Below the pieces are notes generated by a model. It was not told the DNA's origin. It searched no databases and saw nothing but the letters and a program-made list of their open reading frames with translations. The position numbers and the translations under genes are program-made. A DNA stretch of 64,000 bases from Morganella sibonii (GTDB lineage: Bacteria; Pseudomonadota; Gammaproteobacteria; Enterobacterales; Enterobacteriaceae): the NCBI RefSeq assembly GCF_040560245.1, contig NZ_JAKMWP010000005.1; one strand, written 5' to 3'. Every line of letters starts with the position of its first letter. The first letter of the stretch is position 1. This document shows positions 16,935 through 25,312 of this stretch, in pieces.

Positions 16935-17741
16935 ATGTCCGTTTATTTCGTTATTTCTGTTCTGATTATTTTTATTATTATCCTGCTGATAGTATTAACT
17001 ATTACCGATAAAATTGTAATCAGGCGGAAAAAAACCGTTTATTTATCGCTGATTGTGCTGTTTTTTGCTTTTTTTATTAAAAGCACGCTATCGGAAAAAG
17101 AGTTGCAGTTAAAAACACGTATTATGGATATGTCGCCGACACTGAAAGCCATCAATCAGGTTGATCCTGAGGCGTTCGATGCCTTTTTTTCCGATTATAA
17201 AAATGCCGGCAGTATCCCGGGAAAAAGAGAAGGGCACTATATGCGGGTACAGCAGTGGGCTACTGCAAATCTTAAACACCTGCTTTATCTTGCGGCAGAT
17301 GATGCAGTCATTAATTACGGGAAAATGCGGCTGGAATTTTTACAGAAAGCGCTGGCACAGGATATATCCGGTGACTTCTGCTTTCGCGTGTTGCATCCGG
17401 AAGTGTCAGGCCCGCCGGATATGAAACTGGCCTCCGCTGAATACCGCAATTTTATTATCAGCAACAGAGCGGTACTGGATTTGGTGAATTCTGCCGGTGA
17501 AGGCGTTCCTGTTGAACACTATTCTGCGGATGATATTCAGATATTATTTTCAGCGCAGATACAGGAACCGGCGGATAAATACGGTGACCGTTTCCTGATG
17601 GATGACCCGCTTGCGCTGGCGGAAAATAAGCGGCAAACCTGTCAGATGGAAATTGACCTGATGGATGCGGTGCTGAAAGCACAGCCCCGTGAATCAGCGG
17701 AATTGATCCGCTATGTATTTGCGGATGAGTGGCCGGAATAA
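16935..17741 (+). CDS. Membrane-anchored protein of unknown function
   Basis: 268 residues. Two N-terminal membrane segments (about 4-22 and 33-50) with a basic loop IVIRRKKT between them, then a soluble helical domain of about 210 residues. ATG follows ACGGAGATAAA. It is probably translated from the same mRNA as the DUF805-like gene. The soluble part has no motif I can name. Confidence 0.55.
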   Translation: MSVYFVISVLIIFIIILLIVLTITDKIVIRRKKTVYLSLIVLFFAFFIKSTLSEKELQLKTRIMDMSPTLKAINQVDPEAFDAFFSDYKNAGSIPGKREGHYMRVQQWATANLKHLLYLAADDAVINYGKMRLEFLQKALAQDISGDFCFRVLHPEVSGPPDMKLASAEYRNFIISNRAVLDLVNSAGEGVPVEHYSADDIQILFSAQIQEPADKYGDRFLMDDPLALAENKRQTCQMEIDLMDAVLKAQPRESAELIRYVFADEWPE

Positions 17742-17817
17742 ACAAAACCGGACTTAATACATCTTAAGCCCGAATCTGATATCATTATTCTGTACCAAGC
17801 GGCTTACGGAGGACGGG

Positions 17818-17859
17818 ATGCTGCCCATTGAGACAACCAGACTGCCTTCTGATTATTAA
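17818..17859 (+). CDS. Candidate 13-codon leader upstream of catA
   Basis: The frame MLPIETTRLPSDY starts 5 bp after GGAGG and ends inside the left arm of the hairpin that covers the catA ribosome site. Such a layout is typical of drug-inducible translational attenuators of resistance genes. The alternative is that it is the 5' scrap of a GNAT acetyltransferase gene (such proteins often begin with ETxRL) interrupted by arrival of catA. Confidence 0.4.
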   Translation: MLPIETTRLPSDY

Positions 17860-17882
17860 TATTTTTCGCTATTAATCAGAAG
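17846..17882 (+). promoter_or_regulatory. Hairpin over the catA ribosome site
   Basis: CTTCTGATTA (17846-17855) pairs perfectly with TAATCAGAAG (17873-17882); the right arm reaches into the AAGGA ribosome site of catA. Confidence 0.5.
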
Positions 17883-17890
17883 GAATAAAC

Positions 17891-18532
17891 ATGAATTTTA
17901 CCAGAATTGATCTGAACACCTGGAACCGCAGAGAACATTTTGCTCTTTATCGTCAGCAGATAAAATGCGGATTCAGCCTGACCACAAAACTCGATATTAC
18001 TGCTTTGCGTACCGCACTGGCGGAAACGGATTATAAATTTTATCCGGTGATGATTTATCTGATCTCCCGGGTTGTTAATCAGTTTCCGGAGTTCCGGATG
18101 GCAATGAAAGATAATGCACTGATTTACTGGGATCAGACCGATCCTGTATTTACTGTTTTTCATAAAGAGACTGAAACATTTTCTGCGCTCTTCTGCCGTT
18201 ATTGTCCGGATATCAGCGGGTTTATGGCGGGCTATAATGCGGTAATGGCAGAATATCAGCATGATACTGCATTGTTCCCGCAGGGTGAGTTACCAGAGAA
18301 TCACCTGAATATATCATCATTACCCTGGGTGAGTTTTGACGGATTTAACCTGAATATCACCGGAAATGATGACTATTTTGCTCCGGTATTTACTATGGCG
18401 AAGTTTCAGCAGGAAGATAACCGCGTATTATTACCTGTTTCTGTGCAGGTGCATCATGCCGTTTGTGATGGCTTTCATGCAGCCCGGTTTATTAATACAC
18501 TTCAGATGATGTGTGATAACATACTGAAATAA
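17891..18532 (+). CDS. catA2: Chloramphenicol acetyltransferase, type A-2 like
   Basis: 213 residues, full length. It transfers acetyl from acetyl-CoA to the 3-hydroxyl of chloramphenicol and so confers resistance. The catalytic motif HHAVCDGFH is intact and the whole sequence reads as a close variant of CatII (N-terminus MNFTRIDLNTWNRREHF, C-terminus TLQMMCDNILK) with scattered substitutions, which suggests a long-resident chromosomal copy rather than a recent transfer. ATG 17891 follows AAGGAATAAAC. A terminator follows at 18552-18588. No integron or IS is visible around it. Confidence 0.95.
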   Translation: MNFTRIDLNTWNRREHFALYRQQIKCGFSLTTKLDITALRTALAETDYKFYPVMIYLISRVVNQFPEFRMAMKDNALIYWDQTDPVFTVFHKETETFSALFCRYCPDISGFMAGYNAVMAEYQHDTALFPQGELPENHLNISSLPWVSFDGFNLNITGNDDYFAPVFTMAKFQQEDNRVLLPVSVQVHHAVCDGFHAARFINTLQMMCDNILK

Positions 18533-18551
18533 GTCAATTAATACTTTATTT

Positions 18552-18588
18552 AAGCCACTGTATCCGGAAGGAATGGTGGCTTTTTTTT
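18552..18588 (+). terminator. Intrinsic terminator of catA
   Basis: AAGCCAC pairs with GTGGCTT around an about 18-nt loop and is followed by a run of eight T. Confidence 0.7.
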
Positions 18589-18659
18589 ATCTTTTCGTCG
18601 TGATGTGTAATCTCGTTTCAGAATGGTTCAGGATCACTGTACGATAATGCTCCCGTAGT

Positions 18660-18935
18660 TTGGTAATATCCTTAATAAGAAAAAACAAGCAAAGACGAAC
18701 AGCAATAGTAATAAAGAAAGCAGTAACAATAACAGTAATAAGTTAGTAACAACACCAGATGCAGTTATAACAATAATAGTATTTATAATAATAGCACTTA
18801 CAATAATAGTATTTACAACACCAGAAAGACTGCTGCGACAGTCGTTTTAAACAATACCAGAATGCTGTAAAAGCACCTGTAGTATTAACATTGGTATTAA
18901 TACCAGTAGTAACACCAGTGAAAACATCATGATGG
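18660..18935. repeat. Low-complexity trinucleotide-phased region
   Basis: The plus strand is dominated by AAC/AAT/AGT/ACC steps, with ACAATAATAGTATTTA occurring twice (near 18767 and 18801). On the minus strand it reads as Leu/Ile/Val-rich frames that lack a start or are broken by stops. It may be a decayed coding sequence or slippage-born repeat. No gene is supported between catA and the regulator at 19177. Confidence 0.5.
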
Positions 18936-19143
18936 TATAGAAATATGCCTGAATATGTTTAATTAAACAATAAATAAACCGCCATGTATAACAGAAGATA
19001 ATATTCTGGTTGGCATTCTTTCTGTTCAGTATAAACATATCGTCCGGCTTCATCAGGAAGGTATATAATAAGTTAAGCTGAACAGGTATATATTTTAGTT
19101 TTATTTTTTGATGTTATAAATAAAGTAAGACGATCTGCTAAGT

Positions 19144-19178
19144 CAAAGCGGGGTATATTTTTATACCCCGCTTTTTTT
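19144..19178. terminator. Strong intrinsic terminator
   Basis: AAAGCGGGGTATA (19145-19157) pairs perfectly with TATACCCCGCTTT (19162-19174) around TTTT, with T-tracts on both strands; it ends the regulator gene transcribed leftward. Confidence 0.85.
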
Positions 19179-19749
19179 ATCTGCCCGCAGGGTGCGGGTA
19201 GTGGATCAGATTGTGCAGCGTGACCACGGAATGTCCGGGGTTGGCGTATGCGTGCGGGATATCCGCGTGGAAGCGCAGAGATTCTCCGGCAGAAACAGTA
19301 TGCCATTCATCTCCCAGCCGCAGCTGTAATGCGCCTTCCAGCACAATGACATGCTCGATGACGCCCGGTTCATGCGGGCCGGATTCACTGAGCGCTCCTG
19401 GCAGCAGGTCAATCTTCAGTAAGTCTGTTTTCAGTTCATCATCAAACGGGATCAGTGGTGTGACACGCATCCCGGAGCGGGTCTGCTCAAAGACCGGCAG
19501 TTTTGCAAAAGGGTGAAGCCCCGGTTGCTGCTGTGGTTGTGCGCCTTCCAGAAATACAGAAAAAGCCACATTGAATCCGGTGGCGATTTTCCAGAGTGTC
19601 GATACAGTCGGGCTGGACTGCCCGCGTTCAATCTGGCCGAGCATGGCTTTGCTGACGCCCGTCAGTTGTGCTGCCTGGCTGAGACTCAGTCCGCGTTCGG
19701 CACGCAGTTGTTTAAAAGTTTCAGCAACAGCCGGTGTGATATCGTGCAT
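19177..19749 (-). CDS. ydcN: XRE-cupin regulator, SutR/YdcN-like
   Basis: 190 residues: an N-terminal helix-turn-helix (LSLSQAAQLTGVSKAMLGQIERGQSSP is the HTH region, residues about 21-47) and a C-terminal cupin domain (HEPGVIEHVIVLEGALQL, ADIPHAY, HNLIHYP). Layout and wording follow E. coli YdcN (SutR), linked to sulfur-utilisation control. It is divergent from a ydcO-like transporter as in E. coli, so it probably regulates that gene and itself through the direct repeats at 19786-19834. Confidence 0.85.
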   Translation of the reverse strand: MHDITPAVAETFKQLRAERGLSLSQAAQLTGVSKAMLGQIERGQSSPTVSTLWKIATGFNVAFSVFLEGAQPQQQPGLHPFAKLPVFEQTRSGMRVTPLIPFDDELKTDLLKIDLLPGALSESGPHEPGVIEHVIVLEGALQLRLGDEWHTVSAGESLRFHADIPHAYANPGHSVVTLHNLIHYPHPAGR

Positions 19750-19785
19750 AAATTGTCATTATTCCGGGTGATCGTCATTGTCCGT

Positions 19786-19834
19786 TATAGCATCCGGTGG
19801 TAGAGTTCCGGTCGTATGCTATAACATCCGATGG
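19786..19834. promoter_or_regulatory. Direct-repeat operator between ydcN- and ydcO-like genes
   Basis: TATAGCATCCGGTGG (19786-19800) and TATAACATCCGATGG (19820-19834) match at 13 of 15 positions, 34 bp apart, in the divergent promoter gap. Confidence 0.5.
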
Positions 19835-19843
19835 TGTGTTCCT

Positions 19844-21019
19844 ATGACTAAGTTAACATTTTTTCATGCCTTTTCTCCAGCAATGATGATGACGGGACTG
19901 GTTGCTGTACTGGTCGGTTACGCCAGTTCGGTGGCCATTATTTTACAGGCTCTGGAGGTGGCGGGGCTTGATGCCGCACAAACCGGCGGCTGGCTGATGA
20001 TGCTGGGGATCGGGATGGGGGTGACGACTATCGGCTTGTCACTCTGGTATAAAATGCCGGTGCTGACGGCCTGGTCCACACCGGGAATTGCGCTGCTGGT
20101 CACCAGTCTGTCCGGTGTGAGCATCAATGAAGCCGTCGGTGTGTTTATTTTTGCGTCCGGGCTGATGTTTCTGTGTGGTGTAACCGGTATTTTTGCCCGG
20201 CTGATGAATCACATTCCCCGTGCACTGGCGTCAGCGATGCTGGCAGGCATTCTGCTGCGTTTCGGGCTGACGGCATTTGGTGCGCTCGATATCAGTTTCG
20301 TGTTGTGTGCCGCCATGATAGCCGCTTATGTGGTGATGCGGCGGATTTTCCCGCTGTATGCCATCATTGCGGCGCTGATCACCGGGATTGTCGTAACCGG
20401 ACTGAGCGGTGACCTGCATTTTGTCCGGACGGGCAATGTGTTTGTTCTGCCGGAATTTGTGATGCCGTCATTTACACTGACTTCTCTGATCAGTGTCGGT
20501 ATCCCGTTTTTTATTGTGTCACTGGCCTCGCAGAATGCCCCGGGGATTGCGATTTTACAGGCTAACGGCTATCCGCCGCATACCTCTGTATTGCTGGCCT
20601 GCTCCTCGCTGGCGGCGATGGTGCTTGCACCGTGGGGCGGATTCAGTATCTGTATTGCCGCGATCACCGCTGCGATTTGTATGGCACCGGATGTGCATCC
20701 TGATCCGGCACGGCGTTATACAGCAGCTGTCTGGGCGGGAATATTTTATCTGCTGGCCGGGATTTTCGGCGGAGCGGTATTTATGCTGTTCAATGCCTTT
20801 CCGGCGGTTCTGATACAGATCCTGGCCGGGCTTGCGCTGCTGACAACCCTGATGAACAGCCTTCATCAGTCACTGGCGGATGAAAAAGGGCGGGATGCAG
20901 CGATTATCTGTTTTCTGCTGACAGCGTCCGGCATTACGCTGCTCGGCATCAGCTCTGCCTTTTGGGGATTGCTGGCGGGTATTGTGGTGCATCAGATTAT
21001 GGCGGTGCGCAGACGCTGA
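19844..21019 (+). CDS. ydcO: BenE-family transporter, YdcO-like
   Basis: 391 residues, about 11-12 membrane segments. It belongs to the benzoate:H+ symporter (BenE) family by LVGYASSVAIILQAL, WSTPGIALLVTS, AGILLRFGL and the ASQNAPGIAILQANGY stretch that corresponds to the substrate-site helix break. The ATG at 19844 is preferred to an upstream frame start at 19778, which would cover the operator region. Partner of the divergent XRE-cupin regulator, as in E. coli. The substrate of YdcO-type proteins is unproven. Confidence 0.85.
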   Translation: MTKLTFFHAFSPAMMMTGLVAVLVGYASSVAIILQALEVAGLDAAQTGGWLMMLGIGMGVTTIGLSLWYKMPVLTAWSTPGIALLVTSLSGVSINEAVGVFIFASGLMFLCGVTGIFARLMNHIPRALASAMLAGILLRFGLTAFGALDISFVLCAAMIAAYVVMRRIFPLYAIIAALITGIVVTGLSGDLHFVRTGNVFVLPEFVMPSFTLTSLISVGIPFFIVSLASQNAPGIAILQANGYPPHTSVLLACSSLAAMVLAPWGGFSICIAAITAAICMAPDVHPDPARRYTAAVWAGIFYLLAGIFGGAVFMLFNAFPAVLIQILAGLALLTTLMNSLHQSLADEKGRDAAIICFLLTASGITLLGISSAFWGLLAGIVVHQIMAVRRR

Positions 21020-21038
21020 GTATCAGCGCAGCCCTGAA

Positions 21039-21063
21039 ATACCTTAACATTCCGATAAGGTAT
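21039..21063. promoter_or_regulatory. Inverted repeat before the DJ-1/GNAT/hydrolase operon
   Basis: ATACCTTA (21039-21046) and TAAGGTAT (21056-21063) form a perfect 8-bp inverted repeat 90 bp before the first gene. It could be a repressor site or part of the ydcO 3' end. Confidence 0.35.
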
Positions 21064-21152
21064 ATGACGGCTTATGTTATAGAGTGGAGCAATCTGCATC
21101 TGTATTCATCTTCCGGATGCTCAAAACCTGTGTTTTTACCTGAGAGGTTCCG

Positions 21153-21770
21153 ATGAAAACTATTGCTATAGTGATTTTTGATGAATTTACAGATATCGAT
21201 TACTTTCTGATGCGGGATATTTTCGGACGGGAAAAACAGGCGTGGACGGTAAAAGTACTTGGCACGAAACCCGTTCATGTCTCTGTACTCGGACAGGAAG
21301 TGAAAACAGACGGGCCGTTGTCTGAGGCTGCTGATGCGGATGCTGTGCTGTTCACCAGTGGTCAGAAAGGCATTCCGGCGGCACTGGCAGACCCGGCATT
21401 TACCGGGGCATTACAGCTGAATCCGGAAAAACAGTTGCTGGGCTCTGTATGTGCCGGTTCGTTTATCCTGCATAAACTGGGGTTACTGACGGGTCTGCGC
21501 TCGACAACTCACCCGGATGCCATGGCACGTTTCAGAGCTGAGGGGGCAGAGCCGGAAGATACACCTATCGTGATTGCCGGTAATATTGCTACCGCAGGCG
21601 GATGTCTGTCCGCTATCTATCTGACCGGCTGGGTGGCGCAGCGCCTGTGTGATGATAATAAACGCCGGGATATTCACCGCCAGCTGATCCCGGGCGGCCA
21701 GGAAGCGTTATTTGAGGAACTTATCTCACAGACACTGGCCGAATCTTACGCTGTTCCGGAGACACCATGA
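21153..21770 (+). CDS. DJ-1/PfpI-family protein
   Basis: 205 residues. The class I glutamine-amidotransferase-like fold is shown by AIVIFDEFTDIDYF at the start and the nucleophile elbow SVCAGSFILHKLGLL with Cys at about residue 100. Members include isonitrile hydratases, deglycases and chaperones; none is indicated here. First gene of a three-gene operon: its TGA overlaps the next ATG (ATGA). Confidence 0.8.
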   Translation: MKTIAIVIFDEFTDIDYFLMRDIFGREKQAWTVKVLGTKPVHVSVLGQEVKTDGPLSEAADADAVLFTSGQKGIPAALADPAFTGALQLNPEKQLLGSVCAGSFILHKLGLLTGLRSTTHPDAMARFRAEGAEPEDTPIVIAGNIATAGGCLSAIYLTGWVAQRLCDDNKRRDIHRQLIPGGQEALFEELISQTLAESYAVPETP

Positions 21771-22540
21771 GTTTACAGAATTACCGCGCCACAGAGCGTC
21801 ATTTCTGGCGCAATATCGCACAAACCGTTATCACTGTCAGTGATCGTGCAGAGTGTTATCTGACACCGTTACCGGTGCCTGTGTTTAACTATATCTACTT
21901 GCAGGCCGGTGCGGATAAAAATGAATTTGCACAGGCACAGCAGGCTTTTTCCGTTCATCACAAACCCCATTGCCTGGTGGCGGAGAAATCTGCCGCGGAA
22001 GCACTGCATCCGCAGATTCAGGCTGCCGGTTATGAGGCTGACGGTGAAACCAGTGCCATGCATCTGAATATGGATGAGTGGCAGCCATCTTCTGTCCTTC
22101 CGGCGGGATGTGAAATCCGGGAGGTCAGTGATCAGCTTGCGTTATGGGCTGAGCCGCTGGAAGCCGCGTTTCCGGCTGATGAGGAAGACGGAGAAGAAAC
22201 GCCGCAGTTCAGTATCATCAGTGATTATATCAGCTATCATCAGCGCGCAATGGCAAACGGTACTGAACTGCACCATGCGGTTTTACTGTGTGACGGGAAA
22301 CCGGTCAGTTGCATCACGCTGTCTCTGTCTGAATACGGGGCGCGGATTGACGATCTCGGAACAATGCCCGCACATCAGGGCAACGGTTACGCCACACTGC
22401 TGCTGGACCATGCACTGACACTGTGCCGGAAACGCGGGCTTCGTGATTGTTATCTGGAAGCCTCTTCTGAGGGGCTGAGTTTGTATCAGAAGCTGGGTTT
22501 CCGCACGTTGTTTGATTATCTGTTTTATGTGAAGGGGTAA
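21767..22540 (+). CDS. GNAT-family N-acetyltransferase
   Basis: 257 residues. The acetyl-CoA-binding motif A is in the C-terminal half (DLGTMPAHQGNGYATLLLDHAL) with the expected following EASSEGLSLYQKLGF motif B. The N-terminal 120 residues are a degenerate second domain. Start overlaps the upstream stop by 4 bp, indicating coupled translation. Substrate unknown. Confidence 0.85.
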   Translation: MSLQNYRATERHFWRNIAQTVITVSDRAECYLTPLPVPVFNYIYLQAGADKNEFAQAQQAFSVHHKPHCLVAEKSAAEALHPQIQAAGYEADGETSAMHLNMDEWQPSSVLPAGCEIREVSDQLALWAEPLEAAFPADEEDGEETPQFSIISDYISYHQRAMANGTELHHAVLLCDGKPVSCITLSLSEYGARIDDLGTMPAHQGNGYATLLLDHALTLCRKRGLRDCYLEASSEGLSLYQKLGFRTLFDYLFYVKG

Positions 22541-22542
22541 AA

Positions 22543-23478
22543 ATGCGTCAGGCTGTCATCGGTGCATTACTGGGTTGTCTGCTGATTATGCCGGCAATGG
22601 CATCAGAAACGAAAAATAGCGGGAAAGCGGCGACCCGGACAGAAAGTCTTGTCCGGCAGGATGGCAGTGATATCCATTATTACCTGTTGCATCAGCAGGC
22701 GGAACCGGCCCGGAAATTGCTGGTGCTGATTCAGGGCTCAGACTGTAACAGTGCCAAAAATAACCGTTTTATGGTGGATACATTCGGTGGTGCGTTCCCG
22801 GATCATGACATTCTGCTGGTGGAGAAATACGGCATTACCGATGCGCTGCCTTTTAATGACCGTGATGGTGAGCGGGCAGATTGCCCGGCGGAAACCATGC
22901 TCAACGATACTTTATCAGTCCGGGTCAGTGATTATGCGGCAGTGCTCGATCGCCTGGAAGGGGAGTATGACACCGTGCTGCTGCTGGGCGGCAGCGAAGG
23001 GGCAACGGTTGCGGAGCATACCGCGCTGGCGTCACCGGCGGTTGATGCGGTGGTGGCGATCAACGGCGGCGGGCGCTTTTTCCTTGATGATGTCACGGAT
23101 AGCTTCCGTAATAGTCCTCAGCCACTTGAGGAGACTGAATTAGCCGGCTTTCTGGCATTTACCGATGCGGTAAAACGCAATGAGGTGGCAGACGATATGC
23201 TGGTCAGTCAGCACGGGCCACGCTGGTGGCGTGAATATCTGGCGGCAGATGCACAACAGGTGCTGAACAGACAGACAAAACCGGTTCTGGTTATTCAGAC
23301 GCTGAATGATACCAATATCAGTACCACGTCGTTTAAGCAGATGCAGAATGCGGTGGTGAACCCGGCCGTGACATTCAGAACCTTTGATAATCTGGATCAC
23401 TACTTTAAGGATAGTGACGGAAACCGCCATACCGGACAAATCCTGTCAGTTATCCGTGACTGGTATGCCGGACAGTGA
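22543..23478 (+). CDS. Exported alpha/beta hydrolase
   Basis: 311 residues with a signal peptide (MRQAVIGALLGCLLIMPAMAS). Core motifs: LVLIQGSDCNSAKNN oxyanion region, nucleophile elbow LGGSEGATVAEH (Ser), and a late His in DNLDHYF. Two bases after the GNAT stop, with AAGGGG upstream, so it ends the operon; a terminator follows. Substrate unknown. Confidence 0.8.
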   Translation: MRQAVIGALLGCLLIMPAMASETKNSGKAATRTESLVRQDGSDIHYYLLHQQAEPARKLLVLIQGSDCNSAKNNRFMVDTFGGAFPDHDILLVEKYGITDALPFNDRDGERADCPAETMLNDTLSVRVSDYAAVLDRLEGEYDTVLLLGGSEGATVAEHTALASPAVDAVVAINGGGRFFLDDVTDSFRNSPQPLEETELAGFLAFTDAVKRNEVADDMLVSQHGPRWWREYLAADAQQVLNRQTKPVLVIQTLNDTNISTTSFKQMQNAVVNPAVTFRTFDNLDHYFKDSDGNRHTGQILSVIRDWYAGQ

Positions 23479-23501
23479 TTATCTGCGGGATTGCGGGAAA
23501 T

Positions 23502-23534
23502 AAAAAAACAAACGCCCGTTAAAACGGGCGTTCA
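23502..23534. terminator. Bidirectional intrinsic terminator
   Basis: AACGCCCGTT (23511-23520) pairs with AACGGGCGTT (23523-23532); an A-run lies on the left, between the convergent hydrolase and uspF. Confidence 0.85.
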
Positions 23535-23552
23535 GTCAGGCACTGCCGTGTA

Positions 23553-23987
23553 TCAGCGGACAACCAGAACCGAGGTATGGGCGTAACGCACAACCGCTGC
23601 GGCGTTGGAGCCAAGCAGATAGGTGGACATATCCGGGCGGCGTGAGCTGATCACAATCAGGTCACTTTCCAGGGTATCCGCCAGTTTCAGAATCTGATCT
23701 TTTGGTGAGCCGGAAACGACATGCAGCTCAAACTGCTCCGCAGGCAGATTAAAATCACTGACCATCTTCGCCAGTTGTTCTTTGGCGCTGTCCAGAATCT
23801 CATCTTTTTCCGGCAGAGTTGCGGCATAGGCAATGCCGAACGACGCAAAGTGAGAGAATGACGGGATCACCGCGATAAAGTGAATTTTGGCATTTTCAAA
23901 TTTGGCTAATGTCTGAATCGTCGGGATCACCTCGCGGGTCAGCCCGGTTTCGGAAATATCGATTGGAACTATAATCGTTTTATACAT
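23553..23987 (-). CDS. uspF: Universal stress protein, UspF type
   Basis: 144 residues. The ATP-binding Usp pattern is clear: N-terminal IIVPIDISETGL, GSPKDQILKLADTLESDLIVIS and C-terminal LLGSNAAAVVRYAHTSVLVVR, matching E. coli UspF closely. The ATG at 23985-23987 sits after AGAGGTGTGT; a GTG two codons upstream is less likely. Monocistronic. Confidence 0.92.
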   Translation of the reverse strand: MYKTIIVPIDISETGLTREVIPTIQTLAKFENAKIHFIAVIPSFSHFASFGIAYAATLPEKDEILDSAKEQLAKMVSDFNLPAEQFELHVVSGSPKDQILKLADTLESDLIVISSRRPDMSTYLLGSNAAAVVRYAHTSVLVVR

Positions 23988-24119
23988 ACACACCTCTCAA
24001 TCTGAAAGCCGGCAAATAAGTTATTAGTAATAGTAACCTGCGTAATGAGCACTATACGTGAAAACGATCAAAATTCACAAATAAACCCCTTAACGGGGCT
24101 TAATTGTGTGATGTGGTGA

Positions 24120-24467
24120 CTAGCTGAAAATAAAACGATCAGATTTATCATCCAGAATCTGTTTCAGCAGTGCACTCAGTGTACCGGCCGGGGTGTCGGG
24201 GTCCGGCTGCCATTTATTGTTATCCACATAAAAAAGCTGCCAGTTATCATCAGCTTCTGACCAGGTCAGTTTGGCGATTTGTTTTTCGATGGTTTGCGGA
24301 GTGCCGCACGGGCAGACGAGTTGTTTCTGATAAATCAGTATGTTGTTATTGTCAGTACGGTACTGAACATCGAACTCATCGGGGATATGACCATTCGGAT
24401 ACAGGCGCTCAGTGAACAGGCGCATGTTCTGCTTTATTTGCTGTGTCTGAACTGAATTAAATTCCAT
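24120..24467 (-). CDS. DUF3024-like small protein
   Basis: 115 residues, soluble. The pattern FDVQYRTDNNNILIYQ, IEKQIAKLTWSEADDNWQLFYVDNNKWQ and the final DDKSDRFIFS resembles the DUF3024 family (recall, function unknown). A CPCGTP segment holds two Cys. Monocistronic, with no visible partner. Confidence 0.6.
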   Translation of the reverse strand: MEFNSVQTQQIKQNMRLFTERLYPNGHIPDEFDVQYRTDNNNILIYQKQLVCPCGTPQTIEKQIAKLTWSEADDNWQLFYVDNNKWQPDPDTPAGTLSALLKQILDDKSDRFIFS

Positions 24468-24696
24468 AGCATTACCATTTTGTGACGAACGAAAATGAAA
24501 ACATCCCGTTTATCCCGCCCGCCGTTCCGGCGGACCCGGCCGCATCAGGCAATATGTTATCTGCATAAATTGCGGACCGTCACGGGAGATCATGTTAGCG
24601 CATTTCACTGAGGTGAGAAATACTTTTCCGGCTGTTTCCGGATAACAGGCAGGGGATAATACAACAGAATTAATCAATCAAAGGAAAACAGGCGAA

Positions 24697-24727
24697 AAAA
24701 AACGGCTTCCGCAGAAACCGTTTTTCA
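24697..24727 (-). terminator. Terminator of the pts operon
   Basis: AAAAACGG and CCGTTTTT pair around a 12-nt loop just past the crr stop. Confidence 0.75.
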
Positions 24728-24753
24728 GTGTACAGACTGTGGTGCAAACGCTG

Positions 24754-25263
24754 TTATTTTTTGATTTTAATGACAACCGTTTCACCGACAGTGACCGGGC
24801 CGGTCATTTTGGTCATCTCTTTGATTTCATCCATATTAGAGATAACCACCGGAGTCAGGGTGGATTTGGCTTTCTCTTCGAGCAGAGCCAGATCAAACTC
24901 AAGCACCAGATCACCTTTTTGTACGCGCTGGCCTTCTTCCGCAATACGTTTGAAGCCTTCACCTTTCAGTTCGACAGTGTCGATCCCGAAGTGAACAAAC
25001 AGTTCAATCCCGCTGTCCGATTCAATGGAGAAAGCGTGATTAGTTTCAAAAATTTTACCGATTGTACCGTCAACAGGGGCAACAATTTTGTTTCCCGCCG
25101 GTTTGATGGCAATACCATCACCGACAATTTTTTCAGCGAAAACAACGTCAGGCACATCTTCGATATTCACAATCTCACCGGACAGCGGCGCCACGATGTC
25201 AATCGTGCCGCTGTCTTTTTTATCATCCGAAACCAGCGACTTCAGTTTGTCAAACAGACCCAT
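24754..25263 (-). CDS. crr: PTS glucose-specific EIIA (Crr)
   Basis: 169 residues, as in E. coli. It takes phosphate from HPr on His in HFGIDTVEL and passes it to the glucose EIIBC; the second His is in ETNHAFSI. Unphosphorylated it causes inducer exclusion, phosphorylated it activates adenylate cyclase. MGLFDKLKSLVSDDKK is the amphipathic membrane-binding helix. It lies 49 bp behind ptsI in the pts operon. Confidence 0.97.
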   Translation of the reverse strand: MGLFDKLKSLVSDDKKDSGTIDIVAPLSGEIVNIEDVPDVVFAEKIVGDGIAIKPAGNKIVAPVDGTIGKIFETNHAFSIESDSGIELFVHFGIDTVELKGEGFKRIAEEGQRVQKGDLVLEFDLALLEEKAKSTLTPVVISNMDEIKEMTKMTGPVTVGETVVIKIKK

Positions 25264-25312
25264 GAATACTCTCCTAAATGTTGATACGGGACCGGGCGTG
25301 AATTTGGCGTTC

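Noticed and set aside
18847..19053. 68-aa hydrophobic minus-strand ORF
   Set aside because: It lies in the low-complexity stretch, has no ribosome site, and its Leu/Ile-rich end reflects the repeats.
24739..25284. Long plus-strand ORF antisense to crr
   Set aside because: Crr on the other strand is certain; the antisense frame has no ribosome site and arises from codon bias.
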